From NCBI GenBank assembly GCA_038496445.1, contig JALMLS010000372.1, positions 1-21,533 on the forward strand: a DNA stretch of 21,533 bases. Direction: 5' to 3'. Each line of letters begins with the position of its first letter. Within the stretch, counting starts at the first letter, position 1. Both the position numbers and the translations under genes were made by a program. This DNA is from Trichosphaerium sp. ATCC 40318 (Eukaryota; Discosea; Flabellinia; Trichosidae). This document shows positions 10,791-19,555 of the stretch, piece after piece. The notes beneath the pieces are model-generated. The model was not told the DNA's origin. It saw nothing but the letters and a program-made list of their open reading frames with translations, and ran no database searches.

Positions 10791-13064
10791 CTATTCTCCA
10801 GTGGAGGCTGTGTCTTGCTGTAGAGCTAGAGACACTGATGCTTCAGGTTTCTGTTGACCAATCTTCCTAAAACCGAAGCCCATGGTACGCGCACCAGCGC
10901 GTGCCTTTGAACTATTGCCATTTGCGACCCTAGATCACGTGAGCATTAGTTCCACTTTCAAAAATAAAACCAGGTTTAATAACGTACTTTCTTTGCCTCG
11001 TGAAAGGATTGCGCCTCTTTTGCGCAGAGGTTCCAGGACCAGTTGAATTAATGTCCTTTTGTACTTGTTTTGATAAAAATACATCGCCACGTGGCTTCTG
11101 AGCCCTCTGAGAAACGTCGTAGCTATTCAAGTGATAGAGCGGCGCATCGTCTCCGCTTTTCTTTAGAATATTCTCGTTCAAAAATCTTGAGTCGTGTTGT
11201 TGTCGAACGACCGTATCGCCATTAGCAGATGGTGTATCTGTATTTAATTTCAATAAAAGGACTTCAACATCTAGATTCTCCAAGAGTTTAGCCCATTTCT
11301 TCTTATTCGAAACGACTGCGCTGTGTATCCAATCCAAACTCATCTTTTCTTGGTTTTCCCACTTTATCTCTGGCACCAGCTTGTATGCGTTCATAGTGTA
11401 CATGAGTGTATTATATTCAGCAACACGTTGTCGCTCTAGCAAGGATATATCGTGTTTTCTATGTTCCTGAACCTGCGCCTTTATCTCATCCAAGTCTTTC
11501 TCCAATTTCCCATAAAATCCATCAATCACGATCTAAAAATAAGCGTCAGTTTAACTTTTGACACGTGATATCAAAAGACGGTTTTAACCGATAAAAAAAA
11601 TCCAAAAAACAAACAGTTGTGGATAAATGAATGCTTGCATGCTAAAAAGCACGTGCCTTTACTTCAGAAAATCTTGTTTTCTCTTGTTCTGTCATTTTCC
11701 TTTCAATAGGTGAAGACGACTCATGCATTGCCTCAATGCTAGAGCTTTCAGAAAATTGCGCACTGTCTCCATCTTGAGACTGCGAATAGTCGCTATTTGT
11801 GAACAAGTCAGAGGGCTGTGGCCTTCTACCTCCTTTGATAGTTATCCGTTTTGTAACAGGTACAGCATCTGACTCTGTTGTTATCATAACAGCATCATCT
11901 TCACTTATTTTATCTTGTTTGGCGCTTAAAATCATTGCCAATAGACGATGTACAGATGACTCCACTGTGCCTTCCTCCGCTGCAGATGTGAACGCCCAAA
12001 ACTTAAAATTGCATTTTTTACAGTACTACAAAACAAAAGTTAATAACGACTCTACAAAAAGCAAGTACGTACAGTGTCAAGATCCTGTCTGCTTAAGACA
12101 AGATTGCCTTTATCCACTTTATTCGCAAATAAAGCTACAGGAACATTCGCAAGCGAAGAAAACTGTTCTGTAGACAAGATGAGGCGCCATTGGTCTATAA
12201 CCTACACGTATACATTGTCAATATTTGAAAAAAAAACGTGATACAAAAAAAGGAACGGTTCAACCGAGAGAGAGTGCGTACATCTACAGTTGAGACATCT
12301 GTGCAATCAAAAACCATAATGACTCCATGCACTTTATGAAAAATACTTGTATGGTGCTTGCCGTACAACTAAAGGAGATGTTTTGTGAGTATAACGGATA
12401 AAAAGCTCGAAGTTTAGATGTTTTTTTCGGTATTTCTGCAAAAGTTCAGATTTTCGGATAAAGGAATCCTAACAAGGCAAAATTTCCTCTTGTTTGGAAA
12501 GCCAATACCCTCTTCAAAATTATGGCGTAACAGCGCGTACTTCAGGTGCGGCTACATCCCAAAAAACAAGTCTGTAGTGATGATCAGTTTCTATTGTAGG
12601 GTGCTCGTATGCTTGAGAGAACGTATCAAAACCTGATATAATGCATAAGCGCTCGATTTTTGTTAAATATCGTGTTTTTCCTTGCCTATTGTTGGCTCAT
12701 ATTGTCGCGTATAGCATGAATGTATAAACCTGCGTACAACAGAGCTTTTACCCACTTTACTCCCACCAATTACCTTGGACAAAATTATTAATTTATCCCA
12801 GCTATACTCCTACGCACTGCTATTTTGATAGTGTCTTCTTCGTGAACAATGGGTGGTTCTGTCCTCTTTGGTGCTATTTCTGTAGAAGATGGCGTTATTA
12901 CAGCGAGGGAAATAGCGTGGATCGCTCGAAATTGAGAAATAAACGCGTGTTGGCTTCATGTAAGACGAAATTGTTTTTTGTTACAATTTTGGTTGTTAGG
13001 TAATACCTTGCGAAGAGAATATACTAGAGATACGCGAAAAGAACCCCTTTCGTTGATCCGACAT
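10791..13064 (-). CDS. Atypical Rab-like small GTPase with long C-terminal coiled/basic extension
   Basis: The start at 13064 (MSDQRKGFFSRISSIF) is joined by a phase-1 intron to IAPKRTEPP. G motifs: P-loop VIGGSKVGKSS (intact), EPTIG for switch I, WDVAAPE in place of WDTAGQE (the DxxG glycine is lost), NKVD (base recognition), and TSAAEE near the SAK position. A GC-AG intron (12633-12685) lies directly after EPTI. Beyond the G domain the frame runs through a Ser/Glu-rich linker. If the donor GTAAAG after RFSE is used, it continues in phase into IVIDGFYGKLEKDLDEIKAQ, a charged helical region, and a basic tail ending DTASTGE. There is no C-terminal prenylation cysteine. The alternative is two genes with the first ending KARAF at 11642, but the downstream part then has no ATG. 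Likely a membrane-traffic regulator with altered hydrolysis; about 480 residues. Confidence 0.72.
10931..10946 (-). repeat. 16-base word shared by two introns, copy 2
   Basis: Same word as at 2563-2578, here followed by AG after overlapping the final T. It ends the last intron of the Rab-like gene (donor GTACGT after QRK). In both genes the word contains a possible branch point GCTCAC about 11 bases from the acceptor. Confidence 0.75.
11556..11574. repeat. 19-base word TTTTGACACGTGATATCAA, copy 1
   Basis: Identical to 20164-20182 and itself nearly symmetrical (TTGA...TCAA around CACGTG). It lies inside the proposed intron joining the two halves of the Rab-like gene. Confidence 0.75.
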
Positions 13065-13489
13065 GTTTGAAGTCTTCTGTTTAACGCTTGTTCGATGTAT
13101 TGACGCCTTCACGTCCTGTACTTCAAACAAGTCACCATGTAACGAGAAGTGTATAATGACAATTCAGCGACAAAAAGTAAAAAAATGTGACCTGAAGAGT
13201 TTTTTTTTTTTGCGCTGTTTTTTCGCTTAGTTAACAACACTTTCTTCTATATACACCGTAAGTATGCGCACACGGTATTAGAGCGCGTTTTTAACTACAT
13301 TGTAGCCTACATAGCGAAGTTGAGTTTGAAAAAACAATTCAAGATGTATTTGTGTTTTTCGTTTAGTTTCGCAGTGGAACGCAGCTATTCTAGAATATCA
13401 ATGAACATTTTTCGTAAGTGCGACCTTAACTGCTTTGATAAGTATTGTCATTCGTAAAACTACGTTAACAGATTAACAACACATATACA
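13065..13489. promoter_or_regulatory. Divergent intergenic region between the Rab-like gene and NAD+ synthetase
   Basis: These 425 bases lie between two divergent ATGs. They hold a T-run near 13200, TATATACA near 13248 and otherwise unremarkable AT-rich sequence. No ORF of note, no repeat and no RNA gene was seen. Both promoters and the 5' leaders should be here. Confidence 0.4.
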
Positions 13490-15296
13490 ATGGCTTGGGT
13501 AGAACAACAAAAGGTAAATAATCTTAGAAGGGAAATGTTCCCAGAGCTGTTCTGTACTGTAGCAATTTGTACTTACGAAAACTACAATCAATGACGTGTA
13601 TCTCTTTGTGCTTGTTGCGGCCGTTTACAAACTTTTGTTGCAGGATAAAGAAATGCACGCTGACTTGCGTAAACAACTCGAAGTTGTACGCGCCAAGCGT
13701 GGTTTTGACGTCGCCAAATGGGTTGATGAGAAGGTAATAACTGTTTTTTTTGAAACAGCTAATTTAACAACGCCTTACGTCACGAGAATACGTTTATCAC
13801 TGACATGTTAATAGACTGACTTGTTTAACAAATACATGAAAGATTGTGGTCTCAAAGCGTGCTGCTTATCCCTATCGTACGTTCACAGCTCACTAACTTC
13901 GCCCAATTTCCACTACGGTCGTATTTTGTGCAAAACAACACTAACTCTTTGCCAGTGGTGGTGTCGACTCCTCCGCAACCCTTGCTCTTTGTACCCACGC
14001 AAAAAGCAAAAAAGATTCTCCAATCCAACGCGTAAGTGAAATAAATGCCTTGAATGTACTAACAATACCCTTGCAGATAATTGGCGTGGCTCAACCAATC
14101 TCTTCTACGCCTCAGATTCAAAATCGCGCATTTGAAGTCGCTAAAGCACTTGGCGCTGAATGCATCACCCTTGATCAAACTGCATTACATGGACAACTCT
14201 CTCAGTACGTTACAGCGGCCGATTTGCAAGAATTCATGTTTTAAACTTTTTTATTAAATCCTGTTTTTAGACTCGTTGAAAAAGCAGTTGGCATTGAGGG
14301 AAAACCATTTGCAAGAGGTATTAATACCAGAACTCTATTTGGATTTTTTTTTTTCTCGTAGTTTCTGCTGGTGGTGTTGGTGATTTTTCCGGCTTTTTTT
14401 AAACTCAGTTTTCTTTAATTGGGTCTCTCTACCATCCCTTTTTATCGGTCTTTCGACTTACGTTATATCGTAATTTTTTAGGACAATTAAAATCTTACAT
14501 GCGCACACCATCTGCATACTATGTAGCTCAATTGATTTCTCAATCTGGTAACCCTTGTATCGTAATGTACGTCCTAATTTAAAGACAGTGTGGGAAACGT
14601 ACACGATGTTTACACGTCATTTAGGGGAACAGGTAACAAAGACGAAGATGGATACCTAGCATACTTTTGTAAAGCAGGTGTGACGTTGTTGATGTACAAC
14701 TCATCGCTGATTTGCATAAATCAGAAGTACGTAGTAATTCATGCAAACCGAACTTCTTGAAAAATTTTGTTTTTTGAGCCCCTTTTTTTTTTTGAGGGTT
14801 TGCTAATGTTGTATCCCTAGGTTTTCGCTGTTGCAGCTGTACGTATATAAGAAATTTGTAAAGAATTTCTAGTTTGATTGCTTTTTCTTTATTTCCACGT
14901 GCGAACTTGATTTTTAATGTTTTTTGTTGCAATAGTACCTTAAAGTGCCAGAATCTGTTTTGGTAGCAGCACCAAGTGCTGATTTGTGGGATGGTCAAAC
15001 TGACGAGAAGGAACTTGGATTCTCATACGATTTCATTGAACTCTACACCGGTACGTAACAAAGAACAAATATCATGCCGATTTCCACGTTTTTTTCTTGG
15101 AATGAGCGATACCGTACCTCACACTGTTTGTTTTTTAGAGTACTTGACATTCTCTGATGAAGAGAAAAAAGCTGTAAAAGATGCTTGCTGTGAAGAAGCA
15201 TGGAAAGAGTTCACCAGTAAGGGTGCTAAAGCCGATAAGGTTCATAGACAGAACGCTCATAAATTTGATTCTCCAAAGAACATTAACATTATGTAA
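13490..15296 (+). CDS. nadE: NAD+ synthetase, ammonia-dependent (NadE) type
   Basis: Converts nicotinic acid adenine dinucleotide to NAD+ using ATP and ammonia, the last step of NAD+ synthesis. Eleven exons (13490-13513, 13644-13733, 13815-13876, 13956-14031, 14077-14204, 14271-14317, 14482-14566, 14625-14726, 14821-14838, 14936-15050, 15139-15296) give ~301 residues. The N-type ATP-pyrophosphatase P-loop SGGVDSS is built across a phase-2 intron. Other family signatures are [25 protein letters not shown], and [17 protein letters not shown] followed by the YDFIELY segment. There is no N-terminal nitrilase/glutaminase domain, unlike animal and fungal NADSYN1, so it resembles bacterial enzymes and would need free ammonia or a partner amidase. 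Exon 9 is an 18-base microexon. Exon 8 is one base short: GGTGTGAC after FCKAG breaks the frame in the conserved active-site loop, most simply a missing base. Confidence 0.88.
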
Positions 15297-16246
15297 AGTA
15301 CTATACTAATAAATGTGACCATTTAATCTACCCATTAAATCTACAGAATTGACCTGGATTATCGAGAAAAATGATTATCGCTCATCGCATTTTTCAGTCC
15401 ATCGTTACTCGTAACCTAAATAATTTCAGTGGCTCATAATTGATACATGGATGCTATCAAGTGAATTACATATTTGTTGCTTGTTACAATGTACCGAATG
15501 CTCATAGCGAAGAATAAATACAGCAAAAATGTGATTGTCGACAATCTGTTTTATACAGGTCAATTCCTACAGCTACTTTCTAACCGTTATTTTATCGCTT
15601 GGATATTATCATTCCCAACGTTTGGGAAAGGGTTTAAACGTATTAAAATAACGTCTGGTCCGATTTGAATATTTGTTTTCGTTTCTATTGCAAATCCAAC
15701 ACCCTGACACGCTGCGTCATGCAATTACTTACATTTGCAACAGCACATTTGCACCATTCTACAACTTTTTACCGGCAAGCAGATTTCTTTACGCGCAGTT
15801 GTTATAAAACATGAAACGACGCTCAAAACCTGAAAAAGGAAAAAAACAGCGAGCCGGTTCGTTTCACAATTTTGTATCGTCGTTTTCTACTTTTCTTGGT
15901 CCAGGTCACCCCGTTCTTTGCGACCAAGTTCACAAACGTATATACGTTCTTAATAGTAGTGTAAAGTAGTGGCAACTAAAATAGCGTTTTGTCCAAAAAA
16001 GGAAGCGGGAAATGCAAGTACTCGTTTAGAAGCGCATGTCTCGATCCAAAACATCGCCAAAACGGTTCTCACGCCCTAAAATAACAACCACAAGGGTTTA
16101 TAAGCGTTTTTAAATGTGCATTATCCATATTTGAGTAATTATAATGGATATTTCAGTGAAGTGTATCCCACAATTTATTTCGATTGCTTTTTTAAGGGTT
16201 TATAAACAAATTTGGCAACATTAATAGACATAATAAAAAACGTATT
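15297..16246. other. Gene-poor stretch
   Basis: AT-rich sequence of 950 bases between NAD+ synthetase and the next ORF. It contains only a weak 64-codon ORF at 15474-15668, which looks random, and a possible two-exon microprotein at 15811-15969, described separately. I see no tRNA, repeat or mobile element. Confidence 0.45.
15811..15969 (+). CDS. Possible 36-residue basic microprotein (two exons)
   Basis: An ATG at 15811 sits one base after TATAAAA (15803-15809). Exon 1 (15811-15856) begins MKRRSKPEKGKKQRA. A GT-AG intron (15857-15904) joins in phase to GHPVLCDQVHKR and a short tail, ending in TAG (15967-15969). The highly basic start is like small ribosomal or nuclear proteins, but I recognise no family. 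The support is only one splice-consistent frame, so it may be chance or an exon of an unseen gene. Confidence 0.22.
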   Translation: MKRRSKPEKGKKQRAGSFHNFVSSFSTFLGPGHPVLCDQVHKRIYVLNSSVK

Positions 16247-16639
16247 ATGTATATGTTTGGTATAGTTCCAGTACTCTCCTTAGAGCAATCTTTCAACCTC
16301 TTCCTCTTCAGTGTACAACTGATATTAACTCTTCTCTACCGCTTACTCCAGGCAATTGATGAAGGTTTAATGTCATTTGATGACTTAATGAAGAGAGCGT
16401 CAGGTGTGCTTCTAAGCCAGCTGATAGTCTTCTTAGAATCTTTGGAGACTGCAGCGCCCGCGAGTCACAAGAAAAACCCCAATATATACGCAAAAAGGAA
16501 GGCTCTTAGAAAGAGACTACGCTTGGAAGGCAAGCTAGCTCCGCCAAAGAAACCATCCTTGTACCAAGTCAGACGTCGTAGCAAGCACCACACGCTGCGC
16601 CGTCAGATCTGGTATCGTTCATTGTGGATGATTGAGTGA
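16247..16639 (+). CDS. Hypothetical basic protein, 130 codons
   Basis: The longest uninterrupted forward ORF in this region. It has a hydrophobic first third (LFLFSVQLILTLLY), a helical middle (AIDEGLMSFDDLMKRASG) and a strongly basic C-terminus (YAKRKALRKRLRLEGK, VRRRSKHHTLRRQ). The segment from GTACAAC to CTCCAG (about 16312-16351) could be a 39-base in-frame intron, which would remove the hydrophobic stretch and leave a small nuclear-type basic protein. No family is recognised. Base composition is richer in G+C than the surroundings, which favours real coding. Confidence 0.4.
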   Translation: MYMFGIVPVLSLEQSFNLFLFSVQLILTLLYRLLQAIDEGLMSFDDLMKRASGVLLSQLIVFLESLETAAPASHKKNPNIYAKRKALRKRLRLEGKLAPPKKPSLYQVRRRSKHHTLRRQIWYRSLWMIE

Positions 16640-17107
16640 TCATTCGATTAGTGTAGCGTACTAGTCCGAGTGGAAGAAACGGTAAAACCGCGTCTTTTTT
16701 GCCTTTTTTACCAATATTTAAATTACCCACTACTAGCCATAAACAACTCATCAAGAAAAATGTTGCTAGCTGATTGTTGCTAATACGTAGCAGTCACGTG
16801 ACGATGGTTTTATTGTATTATTATTCCAAAAACAGAAGTTGTATAGGCGTGCCATTCAACGCCTCAACCAAGGTGCTGATTCGGACTATAATTCCAAGTA
16901 GCCAAGTGGTGACCAGCAGTTGTTACCATGAGTCAGGGTTCTATTCGGTGATTAATGTAAATCCAGAGTGCGACTCATTTCTTCAGTTTAGTAGAATTCG
17001 AAAACACCTAACCACTTTTTTCTTTGTCAGAGACATTCTTTCGGAAGCAAAGTCACAACAGGTCCAGTACAACTGTCAAAGTAGATAACAAGACGTAGAA
17101 GCTCGAT
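16640..17107. other. Intergenic region upstream of the ankyrin gene
   Basis: Contains a small hairpin-like CGGTaaAACCG at about 16680 followed by T-runs, and the 8-base palindrome TCACGTGA at 16794-16801. A 104-codon open stretch (16774-17088) starts with TTG and has no recognisable features; I do not call it a gene. The ankyrin promoter and leader should lie here. Confidence 0.4.
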
Positions 17108-19362
17108 ATGATTATTCGTTCAAAGAGAAAACCAAAACCAAAGCCAGTTTCATCACCTCTTGTAGATGCAGCAGACGCTGGGGATTTAGCAAAGGTTAAA
17201 CAGCTTCTAGAGGGTGGCGAGGCGATTGAACAAGCTGATGTTGAAGTGCGGGAACAAAAAAAAAATTAAAAAAGGGGCTAAGTGTATAAAAAGGGATACA
17301 CGGCGTTAATATCAGCTGCGATAGCACCTCATAACGAAATAGTCAGTCTTTTAATTGAAAAGGGAGCAAATTGCAATGCAAGCGCAAAAGACGTACGCCT
17401 ACGTTTCTCTATTAAAAAAACCAGCCAAACAGAGCGTTTATGTGAACCATCAAACAAAGACCTTCAAAAATCCGCTTACAATCCGTTAGGGGGTTACTCC
17501 ACTCATTGCTACCGCCATGGAGGGACATATTTCAACAGCAGAACTACTCATTAAAGCAGGTGCCGAACTAGACGCCAAAAACAGCGAGGTTCGTACTCAC
17601 ACTACCCGTTTGACCCGTTTACGCCTCTCTAAATTAGGGTTACACTGCGTTGACAGCTGCGGCAGTTCAAGGTCATTTAGAATACATAAAAGCTCTTGAA
17701 AAGGCAGGCGCAGATCCTTCTGCTGTAAACAACCAGGTGAGAAATCGATTTGATAAAGTGTAGTCTTTTTTGTTGAAATTATTTTTCCGTTACGCGCGTA
17801 GTGGTCACGTATATTTACTTGTTTTTGTCGTTAGGGTAATGGTATGCTTCTTTGGGCTTGTAGGGCAAAGCATGTACCTATAATCAACTGGGCGCTATCT
17901 CTAGAGAATATTGATACCAACAAGGCGAATAGTTTTGTGAGTCTTCAAACCAAAAAAACTTTTGAAAACTCCTCTTTTTTGGTCGCCTGTCGTCCTCTTT
18001 TTTAGACTTTTTCACGTGTTATTATTTTATACGTGTTTATTGTTGTTTTTTTAAAGGAGAGACACCTCTATTATGGGCTGCATTGACAGGACTTGATGAT
18101 GTTGTCAAAAAGTTGTTGGAAAGAAAAGCTGATCCAAATGCTTGTTCGAAGAAGGTTTTTTTTTCAAATTTTTGTTCGTTTTCAAGTCACTTAGTTTCGA
18201 TAACAATATCTTAGGGCGATACACCGTTATTATGGGCTTGTCAACAAGGATCTTTGAATATTATAAAGATGCTACTAGAGCACAAAGCCAACACTGAATT
18301 GAAATCACAAAAGGTGAAAAAAACACTTTGTTTTTGTTTTTTAGTCTCTTCACGCGAGTGTTGATATTAATATATATATTAGGGTGATACAGCATTAATG
18401 CGTGCTTCTTTACATGGACAATTGGATGTTGTAAAATTATTGTTAGAGTACAAGGCTGATGTCAATACAACAAACAAACACGTATGCAAAAAAAAAACAC
18501 ACGATTATCTATTTTTTTTTTCTAAATAGTGTTACTCTTTAGGGTAATACTCCATTGATTGCTGCTGCTTTCTATGAGAGAAAAGGAGTTCTTGAGTATC
18601 TTTTACCATTATCGAATGTTAATCACGTGAGCAACCAGGTACGCACTCGATTGTTTTTTTTTTTTTTTCTGTAAGATACTCAAAAGGGACATTAAATTAA
18701 ACGTGTATTGATCTCATTTTAGGGTTACACAGCTTTAATGGCTGCTTCAACCAAGGGTTTTGCAGACATGGTACTTATCCTCCTGAAGGCTGGTGCCACT
18801 GTAGAGGACGCAGATCCAATTTACGTACGTACAAAAGGAAAAAAAAAACCAAGCAAATCAAAAAAAAAAACTTTCAAAAAATATAATCATAAATGTCACC
18901 AAAATTGTTTGATTTTTCTGCATCAATTGTCATTGCATGATTTAATTTGAATGATACACAGACAATACTTCAATTTTTTTGTGTATGTTGGTTGTAGTCT
19001 AATATTTGTTGGTTTTTGTTTAGGGTGCTACTGCTTTAATGTTGGCGTGCTTTAAAGGTCTTAAAGAATGTGTTGTTGCTATACTTGCTGCTGGAGCATC
19101 TATTGATACAAAGAATAAGTCTGGTAATACTGCTTTAATGGTAGCAACAAGCAAAGGACATTTGGAGATTATGAAGCTTCTTTTGGAGGCTGGCGCTGAT
19201 GCCGATATTGAGAATGACAAGGTACTGATAGCTCCTTCTTTTTTGGAGGGAAAAAAACCCACGTGTTTGCTTTGTGTACTCATGGTTAATGTTTAGGAAC
19301 AAACAGCTATTCAAATGACTGATAAACCAGAACTAAAGGCATTATTACATCAATGGGGTTAA
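17108..19362 (+). CDS. Ankyrin-repeat protein, 11 repeats, one repeat per exon
   Basis: Twelve exons give 429 residues. Exon 1 (17108-17245) starts MIIRSKRKPKPKPVSSPL, a basic leader, then the first half-repeat. Exons 2-10 are 96-102 bases each and carry one ankyrin repeat apiece, starting at GYTALI, GNTPLI or GDTPLLW. Exon 11 (19024-19221) holds two fused repeats, and exon 12 (19297-19362) ends KALLHQWG and TAA. Introns are phase 0 except the one between exons 5 and 6, where donor GTTTTG at 17932 keeps the frame but the better-looking GTGAGT at 17937 does not. No other domain is present, so it is a pure repeat scaffold binding unknown partners. The last repeats are closest to consensus (GNTALMVATSKGHLEIMKLL). 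The 3' end converges on the SPRY gene. Confidence 0.9.
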
Positions 19363-19555
19363 AAAATGAAAAGTGTCTAATAATAAAAAATAACTTGACT
19401 CAGCAAAAAAAAAAGTTGATATTGTTGTATCATCCATTGTAATTACTCAAATATCCTCCCTTGTAGTCTGTAATTATAGTTCGTGATAAGGTAGTATGGA
19501 CAACACGTGTTCAAAATATTTTATTGCAATTATAAAAGGTGTACACCTGTATGTT
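19363..19555. other. Convergent 3' intergenic region
   Basis: Short AT-rich spacer between the ankyrin and SPRY stop codons. AATAAAAAATAA after the ankyrin stop is a likely polyadenylation region, and there is a CACGTG at 19504-19509. Nothing else was seen. Confidence 0.5.

Noticed and set aside
14621-14998. 125-codon minus-strand ORF
   Set aside because: It overlaps three conserved exons of NAD+ synthetase and crosses T-rich introns; no motif of its own.
16640-16720. Possible tRNA-like A box (CCGAGTGG) followed by T-runs
   Set aside because: No acceptor or T arm pairing and no B box could be found at the right distance.
16774-17088. 104-codon forward ORF with TTG start
   Set aside because: No ATG near its start, no motif, and it lies where the ankyrin promoter and leader are expected.
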